Origin: Thermoplasmata archaeon
Lineage (GTDB): Archaea; Thermoplasmatota; Thermoplasmata; Lutacidiplasmatales; UBA184
Direction of reading: 5' to 3'
DNA length: 64,000 nucleotides
Assembly (NCBI GenBank): GCA_027315165.1
Contig: DAHUYN010000006.1
Coordinates: 60,708 to 124,707, forward strand
Every line of letters starts with the position of its first letter. The first letter of the stretch is position 1. Shown one piece after another: positions 15,864 to 25,319 of the stretch. Below the pieces are notes generated by a model. That model had not been told where the DNA came from. It was given only the letters and a program-made list of their open reading frames with translations, and did not search any database. The position numbers and the translations under genes were made by a program.

Positions 15864-17345
15864 ATGGCCGATTCGGACTACGGACTCTACATCGACGGAA
15901 AGTGGGTGACGCCCGCCGGCGCGACGCGATTCTCGACCCGGAACCCCGCCAACGGCGAGACCGTCGGCACGTTCGTCAGCGCCCGCCCCGAGGACGTCGA
16001 CGCAGCCCTCGCGGCCGCCGAGCGCGCCTTCCCCGCGTGGAAGGCGACCCCCGCGCCCAAGCGGGGAGAGCTCCTCCTGAGGGCCGCCCGCCTCCTCACC
16101 GAGAGGAAGGAGAAGGTGGGCCGTATCGTCTCGCAGGAGATGGGGAAGGTCATCGCCGAGGGCCTCGGGGACGTCCAGGAGGCGATCGACTTCATCGAGT
16201 ACATGGCCGGGGAGGGCCGTCGCCTCGCCGGCGAGACCGTCCCCTCGGAGCTCCGGTCGAAGTTCTGCCTCACGATCCGCCAGCCGAAGGGCGTCGTCGC
16301 CTGCATCACGCCGTGGAACTTCCCCACGGCGATCCCGAACTGGAAGATCGCGGCCGCGCTCATCAGCGGCAACACGGTCGTCTTCAAGCCGGCGACGAAC
16401 ACCGCGCGCTGCGGCGCGGAGGTCGTGAAGGTCTACGCCGAGGCGGGCCTCCCCCCCGGCGTGCTCAACCTCGTCACCGGCTCCGGCGCCGTCGTCGGGA
16501 ACGCGCTTGTCGAGGACCCGCGGGTCCGTGCGGTCTCCTTCACGGGCGGCGTCGACACGGGGCGGGAGGTCTACGTGCGCGGGGCCAAGCACCTCAAGAT
16601 GGTCCACCTCGAGCTGGGCGGGAAGAACCCCCAGATCGTGATGGACGACGCCGAGCTCCCGCTCGCCCTCGAGGGGGTCCTCTTCGGCGCCTTCGGCACG
16701 TCGGGACAACGGTGCACGGCGACGAGCCGGCTGATCCTCCACGAGAAGATCTACGAGCCGTTCCTCAAGGCGCTCTTCGAGCGGCTCGACCGCTTCGTGA
16801 TCGGCGACCCCCTCGACCCCCGGACCGACATGGGCCCGGTCGCCTCCGCCGACCAGGAGCGCAAGGTCCTCGAGTACATCGAGGTGGGGAAGCGGGAGGC
16901 CAAGCTCCTTCGAGGCGGCACGAAGCTCACGGGCGGTGCCTTCGACAAGGGCCACTTCATCGCGCCGACGGTCTTCGAGACCCGGCACGGCACCCGGATC
17001 TCCAAGGAGGAGATCTTCGGCCCGGTCCTCTCGGTCCTCAAGGTGCACGACTACGCAGAGGCGGTCCGGGTCGCCAACGACGTCAGCTACGGCCTCTCCT
17101 CCTCGATCTACACGAGGGACGTGAACCGCGCGTTCCACGCGATGGACGACCTCGAGGCCGGCATCACCTACATCAACGCCCCGACGATCGGCGCGGAGGT
17201 CCAGCTCCCGTTCGGGGGGATCAAGAACACCGGCAACGGGGGGCGCGAGGCCGGCTCCGCCGCGATCGAGGAGTTCACCGAGCTCAAGACGGTCTTCATC
17301 GACTTCTCCGAACGGCTCCAGAAGGCCCAGATCGACCCCCGGTAG
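15864..17345 (+). CDS. NAD(P)-dependent aldehyde dehydrogenase
   Basis: 493 residues, a full-length ALDH superfamily enzyme oxidising an aldehyde to the acid. Catalytic Cys284 is in GTSGQRCTATSR, the general base Glu250 in LELGGKN, Asn152 in PWNFP and the cofactor-binding Lys175 in FKPA. The GQRCTATSR form and the GIKNTGNG-REAG end resemble alpha-ketoglutarate-semialdehyde and related sugar-acid pathway dehydrogenases, but the substrate cannot be read from sequence. A strong Shine-Dalgarno-like ggagg lies eight bases before the ATG. The next small gene begins three bases after the stop. Confidence 0.93.
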   Translation: MADSDYGLYIDGKWVTPAGATRFSTRNPANGETVGTFVSARPEDVDAALAAAERAFPAWKATPAPKRGELLLRAARLLTERKEKVGRIVSQEMGKVIAEGLGDVQEAIDFIEYMAGEGRRLAGETVPSELRSKFCLTIRQPKGVVACITPWNFPTAIPNWKIAAALISGNTVVFKPATNTARCGAEVVKVYAEAGLPPGVLNLVTGSGAVVGNALVEDPRVRAVSFTGGVDTGREVYVRGAKHLKMVHLELGGKNPQIVMDDAELPLALEGVLFGAFGTSGQRCTATSRLILHEKIYEPFLKALFERLDRFVIGDPLDPRTDMGPVASADQERKVLEYIEVGKREAKLLRGGTKLTGGAFDKGHFIAPTVFETRHGTRISKEEIFGPVLSVLKVHDYAEAVRVANDVSYGLSSSIYTRDVNRAFHAMDDLEAGITYINAPTIGAEVQLPFGGIKNTGNGGREAGSAAIEEFTELKTVFIDFSERLQKAQIDPR

Positions 17346-17348
17346 GCG

Positions 17349-17558
17349 ATGCCCCCGTTCCGCGGCTCGGACGACGCCCTCGACCACGAGATCGAGGTCG
17401 TCGAGGAGGTCGCCCGGGTGCGCCTCCGCCGGGCCGCGCGAGAGCTTCGAGACCTCGACCGGGACCTGCGCGAGCTCCGGAAGGAGCGCGCTCGACGGCG
17501 CGCGGCCTCCGAGGTCCCGGTGGCGAATGCGGACCCCGTGCCCGAGGCCTCCGTCTAG
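17349..17558 (+). CDS. Small charged coiled-coil protein
   Basis: 69 residues, dominated by one long Arg/Glu/Leu-rich helix (about 10-50) with heptad character and a Pro/Ala-rich tail. The ATG is three bases after the dehydrogenase stop. Its TAG overlaps the stop of the convergent cdc6 gene within one CTAG. No family recognised. The close coupling argues that it is real, but it is short and biased in composition. Confidence 0.45.
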   Translation: MPPFRGSDDALDHEIEVVEEVARVRLRRAARELRDLDRDLRELRKERARRRAASEVPVANADPVPEASV

Positions 17559-19060
17559 ATCGTCGGGCCGCTCCGGTTCGGATTGTCGAAGTTGGTGAGG
17601 AGCCGCTGCCCCGAGGGGCGGGGGCGCCCGAGCGGCGCGAGGAGAGGGTCCTCCTCGAGGGCCGGGAGCGTCTCGTTGAGGGGGACGTCGACGACGATCT
17701 CGCGGGTCCGGCCGCCCCGGCCGCGGGAGACGATCGTCGCGCGGATGAGGCCGAGGTTCTCGAGCTCGCTCAGATAGTTCGAGATGCTCCGGGCGTGGAG
17801 CGGCTGGAGACCGAGGCGGACCGAGAGCTTCGTGTAGCTCTCGTAGACCTCGCCCGTGAGAACGCCGTCCCGACGCTCCCGGCGGCGTTCGAACGACTGG
17901 AGGATGGCGTAGAGGAGGACCTTGCAGTGGGGAGGAAGGGTCCGGCAGCACTCGACGATGATGTCCTGCTCGAGGCGGCTCTTCGCCCGCACGACGTGGT
18001 CAGAGGTGATCCGCTTCGCCCGGTCCCTCTCCGCCATCTCCGCGGAGAGCCGGAGGAGGGCGAGCGCGCGCCGGGCGTCTCCGTTCTCCAGCGCCGCGTA
18101 GGCGGCGCACCGCTCGATGACCCCCGCGTCGACGACCCCGTCCTTGAACGCCTCGCGCGAGCGTTCCTTGAGGATGTCCTGCAACTGGGGGGCGTCGTAC
18201 GGCGGGAACAGGATCTTCTCCTCGTTGAGGCGGCTGCGGACCCGCGCATCGAGGTTGTTCGTGAACTTGAGGTCGTTCGAGATCCCGACCAGGATGAGTC
18301 GGGCGGATTGGAGCTCGGTGTTGAGCTGGCTCAGCGTGTAGAGCACGCCGTCGCCGCTCCGGGCCACGAGCCGGTCGATCTCGTCGAGCACGAGGATCCG
18401 GATCCCTCCGCGGGCGTCGAGGAGCTGGCGCATCGAGGCCTGGACACGGTCCAGCGACCACCCGGTGGGGATCCGCTCGGCCTCGGTCGCCGCGAAGGTG
18501 TTGCCGATCGTCTGGAGCAGGCTGTAGGCGGTGTCGAGGTTCCCACAGTTCACCGTGATGAACGAGACCTGCGAGGGGAGGTCGGTGCGCCGCTGGAGGT
18601 CCTGGCGCACCTGCGCGACCACGGCGGTCTTTCCCGTCCCGATCTTGCCGTAGATGAGCAGGTTCGACGGCACGTCACCCCGAAGCACCGGGGCGAGCAC
18701 CTCGGCGACCTGCTGGATCTGACGCTCCCGATGGGGGAGCCTCGAGGGGATGTACGTCTCCCGCAGGACCTCGCGATTCCCTCGATAGAGGTCGGTGACG
18801 TTCCGAAGCATCGCGTCGAAGACCTCGCTCGCGGTGCTGCCGGTCGGCGCGCTCGGGAGCGTGCTGCCGCCCGCGGGAGCCGCGCCCGGGAGGGGTGGAG
18901 CGGCCCCGAGAGTGCCCTGGGGCTCGGCCGAAGCCTCGAGCGGCTTCGGCGCCCCGGCCTCGCCGGGACGAGAATCTAGAGGTGCAGGATCCACATGCGA
19001 CGCCTGCCCTGGCCTCGGGCGGGGCGTCGCACGCGGGAGAGCCATATCTACCTTGTGCAC
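17555..19060 (-). CDS. cdc6: Orc1/Cdc6 replication initiator
   Basis: 501 residues. This AAA+ origin-recognition protein binds origin repeats and loads the MCM helicase. Walker A is GKIGTGKT (138-145), Walker B VLDEID (about 225-229), and SRLNEEKILFPPYDAPQLQDIL marks the sensor 2/lid region. The winged helix lies at about 390-470 (LHARSISNYLSELENLGLI). The first 85 residues are a Pro/Ala-rich extension not typical of the family, and about 35 extra residues follow the winged helix. The GTG at 19060 or ATG at 19045 are both possible starts. No origin repeats were evident in the 118-base gap upstream. Confidence 0.94.
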   Translation of the reverse strand: MHKVDMALPRATPRPRPGQASHVDPAPLDSRPGEAGAPKPLEASAEPQGTLGAAPPLPGAAPAGGSTLPSAPTGSTASEVFDAMLRNVTDLYRGNREVLRETYIPSRLPHRERQIQQVAEVLAPVLRGDVPSNLLIYGKIGTGKTAVVAQVRQDLQRRTDLPSQVSFITVNCGNLDTAYSLLQTIGNTFAATEAERIPTGWSLDRVQASMRQLLDARGGIRILVLDEIDRLVARSGDGVLYTLSQLNTELQSARLILVGISNDLKFTNNLDARVRSRLNEEKILFPPYDAPQLQDILKERSREAFKDGVVDAGVIERCAAYAALENGDARRALALLRLSAEMAERDRAKRITSDHVVRAKSRLEQDIIVECCRTLPPHCKVLLYAILQSFERRRERRDGVLTGEVYESYTKLSVRLGLQPLHARSISNYLSELENLGLIRATIVSRGRGGRTREIVVDVPLNETLPALEEDPLLAPLGRPRPSGQRLLTNFDNPNRSGPTI

Positions 19061-19178
19061 GGCGCCGCGACTCCGGCGCTCCGCGGCGGTCGGCGGCGCC
19101 TCGGGTCGCGGCCGGACGAGCTCGTCGGGGCCGTAGGAGAGAGTGGGGGTTTTGTGCCCTCACCGGTTCCCTCTCACG

Positions 19179-21782
19179 ATGCTCCGGCCCGTGCCGGCCC
19201 TCCTCGTCGTCGCCTTGCTGCTTCTGGCAGGCCTCGCGGTGCTCGAGGAGACCCGGGCGCTCCCCACGCCGGGCGCGGCCACGCCGGGCGCCCGCGGTGG
19301 CGCCGTCGCGAGCGCCGCGCCCTCGCTCCTTGGAGCCCCGTCCCGATCGGCGTTCGTGGCCCCGCCGGTGACGCGCGCGGCCGACCTGGCCGCGGTGTCG
19401 AGGCTCAGCGGACCCACGAACGTGCTCGTCGACGCGCCGTGCAACGCGACCGGGGCGAACGCGGAGGTCCAGCAGGCCTACGACCCCTCCCGCGGCTACC
19501 TCTACGAGGCCTGGATCGGCTGCGGCGGGATCGGCTTCTCGAGGTCGCTCGACGGGGGCGCCACTTTCGAGCCCGCGGTGACGGTGCCGGGAAGCGGGAA
19601 CGTCTCGAGCTGGGACCCGTCGATCGCGCTCGCCCCCAACGGGACCCTCTACGTCGCGTTCATGGTCGGCTCGCCGGGCGATGCGCCGGTCGTCGCCTGG
19701 TCGTTCGACGGCGGCGCCTCCTTCGCCGGCTACGCCTACGCCTTCACACCCGCCTCGACCGAGTTCTCGGACCGGGACTTCCTCGCGGTGGCTCCGAACG
19801 GCTCCCTCTTCCTCACCTGGGACTACTCGCCCAACGCCTCCCTCGACACGATCGGCTGCGCCTACGGCGGCAGCTGCTACTTCACCAACGGCGACTACAA
19901 CATCGTCTGTGTCCGGTCCGACGACGGCGGGCGGACCTGGACGACCCCCGTCCCGGTCGACCCGGAGTACCCGAACGGCGGCGCCCCGGCGGGCCCGCTC
20001 CTCGTGACGCCGAACGGGACCGTCGACGTGCTCTACGAGGACTACAACATCAGCGGAGCGACGCACGCCCTCGGGCTCGGCCGAAACTACTTCTCGGCCT
20101 CGTTCGACGGGGGCCTCCGATGGAGCCCACCCATCGCGGTCGGGAACGGGACCTTCCCCGACACGGTCTGGTGGATCGACGGCGCCCTCGCGCGCGACGC
20201 CGGCGGGACCCTCTACGCCACCTACGACGCGCTGAACGGGAGCCTCGACTCGGCCCGCGTCGCGGTCTCGACGGACGACGGCGTCGCCTGGACCGAGCAC
20301 ACCGTGAACCCGGACCACGACGCCGCGGCGCACGACCTCGTGACGGCGATCGGGGCGGAGGCGGGCGCGGCCTACGTCGCCTGGATGTCGAACAACACCT
20401 CGGGCCTCTGGTCGGCGTTCGAGGCTCCTCTCTGGGACAACGGGACCGTCGAGGGTCCGGTGACGCAGGTCTCGGACCAGCTCGGCCTCGTCGGCTACTG
20501 GATCGGCGATACGCTCGGCCTGAGCTACCTCGGCAAGGGGCGCGTGGCCATGAGCTGGAGCTACGGCGTCTACAAGGCCACCGGGACCGCCTCGCAGGTC
20601 TACGAGGCCGTGGTCCCGGGGGTCGTTCCCGGATCCCCGACGATCACGGGAATCGCCCCGGGCCACGGGAACGCGACCGTCTCCTGGGTGCCTCCCGGGG
20701 GCACGCCGCCCACCGGCTACCGCCTCGAGTGGGGGGCGGAGGGGCTCTTCACGAACAATCTCACGGTCGGGGCCGCGAACCTGTCGGTGGGCGTCTCACC
20801 GCTCCTGGCCTTCGCCCGGTACTCGTTCCGGGTCATCGCCTTCGATTCGGCGGGGGACGGCCTCCCGAGCTCCGCGGTCAACCTGACGCTCACCGCCTGG
20901 ACCGTCGTCGCCGGGACGCTCTCGCCGGCGACGGGCCACGTGAACGTCGACGGCCAACCGGTCCCCCTGGTCGGCGGCGCGTTCTCCGTGAACACGTCCT
21001 ACTCGCCGCACGCCGTCAGCGGCGTCGCCACGGGCTTCGCGCCGGGAGCGGCCATCGCGTTGCCGATCTGGAACGGCACCGCGTCGGTGAGGCTCGTTCT
21101 CGTCCCGCTCAACGGAACCGTCCGGGGAACCGTCTATCCCGCCACGGCCGACCTCACGTGGGACGGCGCCCCCGTCTCGGTCGCGGCGAACGGCTCCTAC
21201 CTGATCTCGGCCGTCGCGGGGGGGCCGTACGAGCTGGCGGCGAGCTACCCCGGCCTCGTGTCGTTCTCGACGAACCTCACGCTCACGTCGAACACGACCC
21301 TCTGGCAGAACGTCACGCTCGCCCCGGTCCCGGGCACGCTCCACGTCTTCGTGACCCCCGCGAACGCGACGGTCGTCGTCGCGAACGCGACCGTGGCCCT
21401 CGACGCGACCGGGAACGGCTCGCTCCTTCTCGCCCCGGGTGCCTACACATGGTCGGCGAGCGCGCCCGGCTATCAGAACGGTACCGGGACGACGACCGTC
21501 CGCTCCGGGGTCGTGACGAACCTCACCGTGACCCTCGGGCCCGTGCCGCCAGGTCCTCGGGGTGGGACGGGCGGTCGTAGCCTCTTTTCCTCGGCGACGC
21601 TTGTGCCGGCGCTCCTCGGGGCCCTCGCCCTCGTCCTCGTCGGCGTGCTCGTCCTGGCGATCCGGGGCCGGCGGCCGCCGCCGACGGAGCCCGACGCGGA
21701 GCTCCGCGTCGACGCGGAGCCGGTCGACGAAGGCGCGGGCGGCGGGCCGGGCGACGCCGCGTCCCCGCCGGGGGCCGCGTAG
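19179..21782 (+). CDS. Surface protein: Asp-box propeller, FN3 and PEGA-like domains
   Basis: 867 residues. Signal peptide (about 1-25, PVPALLVVALLLLAGLAVL), then a sialidase-like beta-propeller of about 400 residues with at least five Asp boxes (S-x-D-G-G-x-T-F/W, such as SLDGGATF, SDDGGRTW, STDDGVAW), one fibronectin type III domain (from TITGIAPGHGNATVSW), two or three PEGA/CarboxypepD-like beta-sandwiches, a C-terminal helix (LVPALLGALALVLVGVLVLAI) and a tail RGRRPPP plus acidic residues. It is the only plus-strand member of the big surface family and is convergent with the next gene. The ATG at 19179 gives the best signal peptide; an in-frame GTG lies at 19143. No catalytic sialidase arginine triad was verified. 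Confidence 0.85.
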   Translation: MLRPVPALLVVALLLLAGLAVLEETRALPTPGAATPGARGGAVASAAPSLLGAPSRSAFVAPPVTRAADLAAVSRLSGPTNVLVDAPCNATGANAEVQQAYDPSRGYLYEAWIGCGGIGFSRSLDGGATFEPAVTVPGSGNVSSWDPSIALAPNGTLYVAFMVGSPGDAPVVAWSFDGGASFAGYAYAFTPASTEFSDRDFLAVAPNGSLFLTWDYSPNASLDTIGCAYGGSCYFTNGDYNIVCVRSDDGGRTWTTPVPVDPEYPNGGAPAGPLLVTPNGTVDVLYEDYNISGATHALGLGRNYFSASFDGGLRWSPPIAVGNGTFPDTVWWIDGALARDAGGTLYATYDALNGSLDSARVAVSTDDGVAWTEHTVNPDHDAAAHDLVTAIGAEAGAAYVAWMSNNTSGLWSAFEAPLWDNGTVEGPVTQVSDQLGLVGYWIGDTLGLSYLGKGRVAMSWSYGVYKATGTASQVYEAVVPGVVPGSPTITGIAPGHGNATVSWVPPGGTPPTGYRLEWGAEGLFTNNLTVGAANLSVGVSPLLAFARYSFRVIAFDSAGDGLPSSAVNLTLTAWTVVAGTLSPATGHVNVDGQPVPLVGGAFSVNTSYSPHAVSGVATGFAPGAAIALPIWNGTASVRLVLVPLNGTVRGTVYPATADLTWDGAPVSVAANGSYLISAVAGGPYELAASYPGLVSFSTNLTLTSNTTLWQNVTLAPVPGTLHVFVTPANATVVVANATVALDATGNGSLLLAPGAYTWSASAPGYQNGTGTTTVRSGVVTNLTVTLGPVPPGPRGGTGGRSLFSSATLVPALLGALALVLVGVLVLAIRGRRPPPTEPDAELRVDAEPVDEGAGGGPGDAASPPGAA

Positions 21783-21816
21783 CGCGCGCGGGTCCCGGTC
21801 GAGCCGGAGCCACCGT

Positions 21817-24800
21817 TCAGGTGAGCAAGACCTCGCCGTCCTCCTCGGGGGGCGGCGCGAGATCGGTGCTGTCGGCCGGCGGACGGCGCCGGGCCCCGAG
21901 CACGAGCACCACGACGAGGAGCGTCGCCGTCGCGGCGACGAGGGCGAGGTCCAGCGGGCTCAGGCCGGAGCCCGTCGAGGTTCCCCCCGCGGCGGTCGGG
22001 TTCGCGGTGAAGTTGAAGCTCGTCGCGCCGGCGCGCCCGGCGGGGTCGGTCGCGCTCACGTTGACGACGTAGGTCCCCGCGGCGCGGTAGTCGTGCGTGA
22101 CCGACACGCCGCGTCCGACGTTCCCGTCCCCGAACGACCAGACGACCGTCGCCGGCCCCGAGCCGCCGCCCACGCTCGCCGAGAAGTCGTAGGAGAGCGA
22201 GCCGTTCGGTCCCGGCGTGACGGAGACGAACACCGTCGGCAGCGCGTAGACGAGCACGGGCAGCAGGTAGGAGGCGCTCCCGCCGGTCTCGGCGTCGACG
22301 GCCGTGACGAGGACGGTGTAGGTCCCGGGGCGCGTGAACGTATGGACGACGGCGCTCCCGTTCGCCGCGCCGCCGTCCCCGAAGCTCCAGTTGACGCGAT
22401 AGCTCCCGCTGCCGCCGGCCGCCGTCGCCTCGAGGTCGACCGGGCTGCCGGCGTAGGCGAGACCGCTCACGACCGTCGCCGATAGCGCCGGGGCCGCGCC
22501 GTTGGTGACGCGGACCTCGACGGTGGCGATCTCGGTCTCATAGAAGACGTCGACCGCGTGGAGGACCACGACGTAGCTGCCGGGGGAGAGGAACTCGAAG
22601 GAGGTGTTGAGGTAGAACGTCCCGTTCACGAACACGGGCGTCGCCCCCGAGAGCGAACCGTCCGGGAACGAGTAGTAGGCCGTGACGACCGAGTCGTTGG
22701 AACCGAGGGTCGCGGTCGCGGAGAAGTTGTCGCGGAACGGCGCGGGGCCACCGGGCCCCGCGGCGATCGGGGAGAGGAGGAACGGCGCCGGGCGGGCCAC
22801 GAGGGGCGTCGGGGCCCCCGACGGCAGGAGGCCGAGACCGTAGCGGTCGAGGGCGACGACCTGCGCGTAGAGCACGCCGCCGTTCGCGACGGGGAGCGAG
22901 AAGTACGTCCCCGTCGTGTTCCAGACGGTGACCCCGACCAGCGTCGCGTTCGACGCCGTCGCGAGGAGGAGCGGCGCGAGCGAGGCGACGGAGCTGTAGG
23001 CGAGGCGGTAGCTCGTCACCGGCGCGGAGGGAGAGGGGGGCTGGGACCACGACACCGAGACCGTCGCATCGCCCCCGACGGCGACCGGGTGCGGGGCGAG
23101 CGGGGTCGCCGCGACGAGGAGGAAGCTTGGAGGAAGGACGACCTGCTCGGGCTCGGTGTCTCTCACGGTGACCGCGATCTCGTCGAGGCCGAAGTAGGTC
23201 GAGAAGGCGAGCGACGCCGACCAGGTCCCCGTCGCGCCCGCCACCACCGAGGTCGAGAGACCCCCGCCGTACGCGATGGCGACATCGTAGGGGCCGCGAC
23301 CTCCCGAGACCGATCCCGAGATCCCCACCGGGTCGCCGCCGAGCCAGGCGACGGTCGCGTTGAGCTTCGGGGCCGAGGCGACGAGCGGCCAGAGGGTCGG
23401 CGCGGCCGCGATCGGGGGCGAGTAATTCGAGGTGACGTTGCGGCCGTCGACGCTTGCGGCGGAGAGGTTGAAGGAGACGTTGCCGACCCCGAGGTCGAAG
23501 AGGGCCGGCGACGAGGGTCCGACGCGGAGGTTCGTGGTGCTGCCGTTAGCCGCCACCGCCTCGAGGAGGAGCGACGCCGTCCCCGTCGGCGCCGACGACC
23601 AGTTGACGAGGTAGCCGCCCGCGACGGGCCGGGCGCCGAGCAGGACCGGCGGTGAGAGGGGCGTGAGGGGGCACGAGGGATGGGTTCCGGCCACGGTCGC
23701 ATTCGTCACGAGCGGGCCGACCGAACCGTTGGCGGAGGTCGTCGCCGAGACGAGCACGGGCACGGCGCCGGAGTTCGCGCTCGACGGGAGCGTCGCCACC
23801 CAGGTGCCATCGACGCTCGTGTTCGAGGGGCCCGGCCCCAGGCTCGCCGACAGCAACGTCGGGGTGCAGAACGAGACGGTGAGGTTGACGCCCGTGAGCC
23901 CCGAGGGGTCGGCGAGTCGCTCGGCGACGACGGCCGAGCTGCCGTTCACGACGAGCGTCGGCGTGGCCACCGCGATCGGCGCGGTGACGACGGGGGCGAG
24001 CGATGACGGCGCGGTCGGGAAGGCGCGCACCGAGGTCGCGTAGTTCCCGCCGTAGCCCCATCCCGCGCTGCCGTTGCCCGCGAGGATCGACCAGCTCGGG
24101 TAGAACGAGCCCGCCCCGGCCCCGAGGCACGCGACCACGACGCTCGTGCAGCGGGCCGAGCTCGAGACGAAGGCGACCTCGTCGTACGGGGCGTCGTAGG
24201 CCTGCGTGGCCGGATCGTAGAGGCCGACCTGACGGACCTCGACCGGGGCGAGCCCCTGCCAGAGCGACGCGTTGTAGGAGGTGCAGGCCGAGCTCGGGGC
24301 GGTCGGCAGCGGACAGTCCGTCGCCGCGATCGAGAACGCGCCGTCGGGACCCCAGACGGGGTTCGACGCCGAGGAGGTCGCGAAGGCCGGCACGAGGGGG
24401 AGCCCGAGCCGGCTCTCGCTCGCGCCGAGCGTCAGCGACCGGCTCGCCGCCGGGTCGGTGGTGTCGTTGACCCACACCGTGAGCGGCGCGGCGGTCGCGC
24501 GTCCTCCCGAGAGGGTCACCGACACCACCCCGCCGGGAGGGAGGGTCGCGAGAGGCGGGGAGGGGCTCGTCGACGACGCGAGGGCGAGCACTGCGTCCTC
24601 ACAGACCGGGGTGCCGCCGTAGTCGAGGAGGGTCGAGTCGTTCGAGCAGACCGGGTCGCACGAGCCCGCCGGCACGAGGTCAAAGGCGCTGACGAACACC
24701 GTCCAGTTGAGCGACGCCACGCTCCGATACGGGCTCAGGGGCGGGACGAGCGAGACCGAGACCTCGACGACCCCGTCCACCGAGCAGGGCGCGCCCGTGG

Positions 24801-25212
24801 TCCAGCTGCGGAGCGAGAGACCGGCCAACGCGGAGGAGACCGCGCTGCCGGCAGAGGGGAGCGCGAACGAGACGGTGGCGCCACCGCCGCTGCCGTTGAT
24901 CGAGGAGAGGAAAGCGAGGCTGCTCTCGTCGGCGGTGAGCGGACACCCGGCGAGCTCGCTCGCGTTCGGCGCCGGGGGCGCGGGCGCTCCCGGATGGAGA
25001 ACGCTCCACGCCGCGAGAGCGGACGCACAGGAGTTCGGCGCGCTCGAGGCCCGCACCGACGGCCCGAGGCCGGCAGGCGCCGGGGCACTCGTCGGGGGCG
25101 CGGGCGCGCGCCCGGGGACGGTCGGAGCCCCCGGCAGCGCGAGGACGCCGAGGACGAAGAGCAGCGCGAGCGCGGGCGCGAAGAGGAGGCGGGTCTCGCC
25201 GCGAGCGCGCAT
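21817..25212 (-). CDS. Giant surface protein with FN3 and PKD domains
   Basis: About 1131 residues. A signal peptide (MRARGETRLLFAPALALLFV...) is followed by an N-terminal module of about 340 residues shared with the surface gene at 28646-32398 (same VWVNDTT, CTSYNASLWQG and FYPSW landmarks). Then come beta-sandwich domains, an FN3-like domain, three PKD-like domains (WSFGDGG and WSFGDGN landmarks in the last two), a C-terminal helix (LDLALVAATATLLVVVLVLGA) and the tail RRRPPADSTDLAPPPEEDGEVLLT shortened here in meaning to a basic stop followed by an acidic end. I prefer the ATG at 25212: the signal peptide begins there and gttatcg lies about 25 nt upstream. An upstream ATG at 25260 would add 16 residues. 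Last gene of the minus-strand run. Confidence 0.82.
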   Translation of the reverse strand: MRARGETRLLFAPALALLFVLGVLALPGAPTVPGRAPAPPTSAPAPAGLGPSVRASSAPNSCASALAAWSVLHPGAPAPPAPNASELAGCPLTADESSLAFLSSINGSGGGATVSFALPSAGSAVSSALAGLSLRSWTTGAPCSVDGVVEVSVSLVPPLSPYRSVASLNWTVFVSAFDLVPAGSCDPVCSNDSTLLDYGGTPVCEDAVLALASSTSPSPPLATLPPGGVVSVTLSGGRATAAPLTVWVNDTTDPAASRSLTLGASESRLGLPLVPAFATSSASNPVWGPDGAFSIAATDCPLPTAPSSACTSYNASLWQGLAPVEVRQVGLYDPATQAYDAPYDEVAFVSSSARCTSVVVACLGAGAGSFYPSWSILAGNGSAGWGYGGNYATSVRAFPTAPSSLAPVVTAPIAVATPTLVVNGSSAVVAERLADPSGLTGVNLTVSFCTPTLLSASLGPGPSNTSVDGTWVATLPSSANSGAVPVLVSATTSANGSVGPLVTNATVAGTHPSCPLTPLSPPVLLGARPVAGGYLVNWSSAPTGTASLLLEAVAANGSTTNLRVGPSSPALFDLGVGNVSFNLSAASVDGRNVTSNYSPPIAAAPTLWPLVASAPKLNATVAWLGGDPVGISGSVSGGRGPYDVAIAYGGGLSTSVVAGATGTWSASLAFSTYFGLDEIAVTVRDTEPEQVVLPPSFLLVAATPLAPHPVAVGGDATVSVSWSQPPSPSAPVTSYRLAYSSVASLAPLLLATASNATLVGVTVWNTTGTYFSLPVANGGVLYAQVVALDRYGLGLLPSGAPTPLVARPAPFLLSPIAAGPGGPAPFRDNFSATATLGSNDSVVTAYYSFPDGSLSGATPVFVNGTFYLNTSFEFLSPGSYVVVLHAVDVFYETEIATVEVRVTNGAAPALSATVVSGLAYAGSPVDLEATAAGGSGSYRVNWSFGDGGAANGSAVVHTFTRPGTYTVLVTAVDAETGGSASYLLPVLVYALPTVFVSVTPGPNGSLSYDFSASVGGGSGPATVVWSFGDGNVGRGVSVTHDYRAAGTYVVNVSATDPAGRAGATSFNFTANPTAAGGTSTGSGLSPLDLALVAATATLLVVVLVLGARRRPPADSTDLAPPPEEDGEVLLT

Positions 25213-25319
25213 CGCCGGTCGAGACGAGGGCCCCACGATAACCCCTTGGGGCCGTTCCATGGCGGTCGAAGAAAGAGACGGGGCCGGCCGGGGTCCCCCG
25301 GCCGGCCGAATCGGTTCGG

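Noticed and set aside
12659..18979. A 2106-codon open frame on the plus strand
   Set aside because: It is antisense to the helicase, serS and cdc6 genes and crosses the dehydrogenase in another frame. Its Arg/Asp/Glu/Leu-rich composition is the usual shadow of GC-rich genes.
19061..19178. Possible replication origin next to cdc6 (G-rich tract gtgggggttttgtg)
   Set aside because: No repeated or inverted ORB-like elements were seen. A single G-rich patch is not enough.
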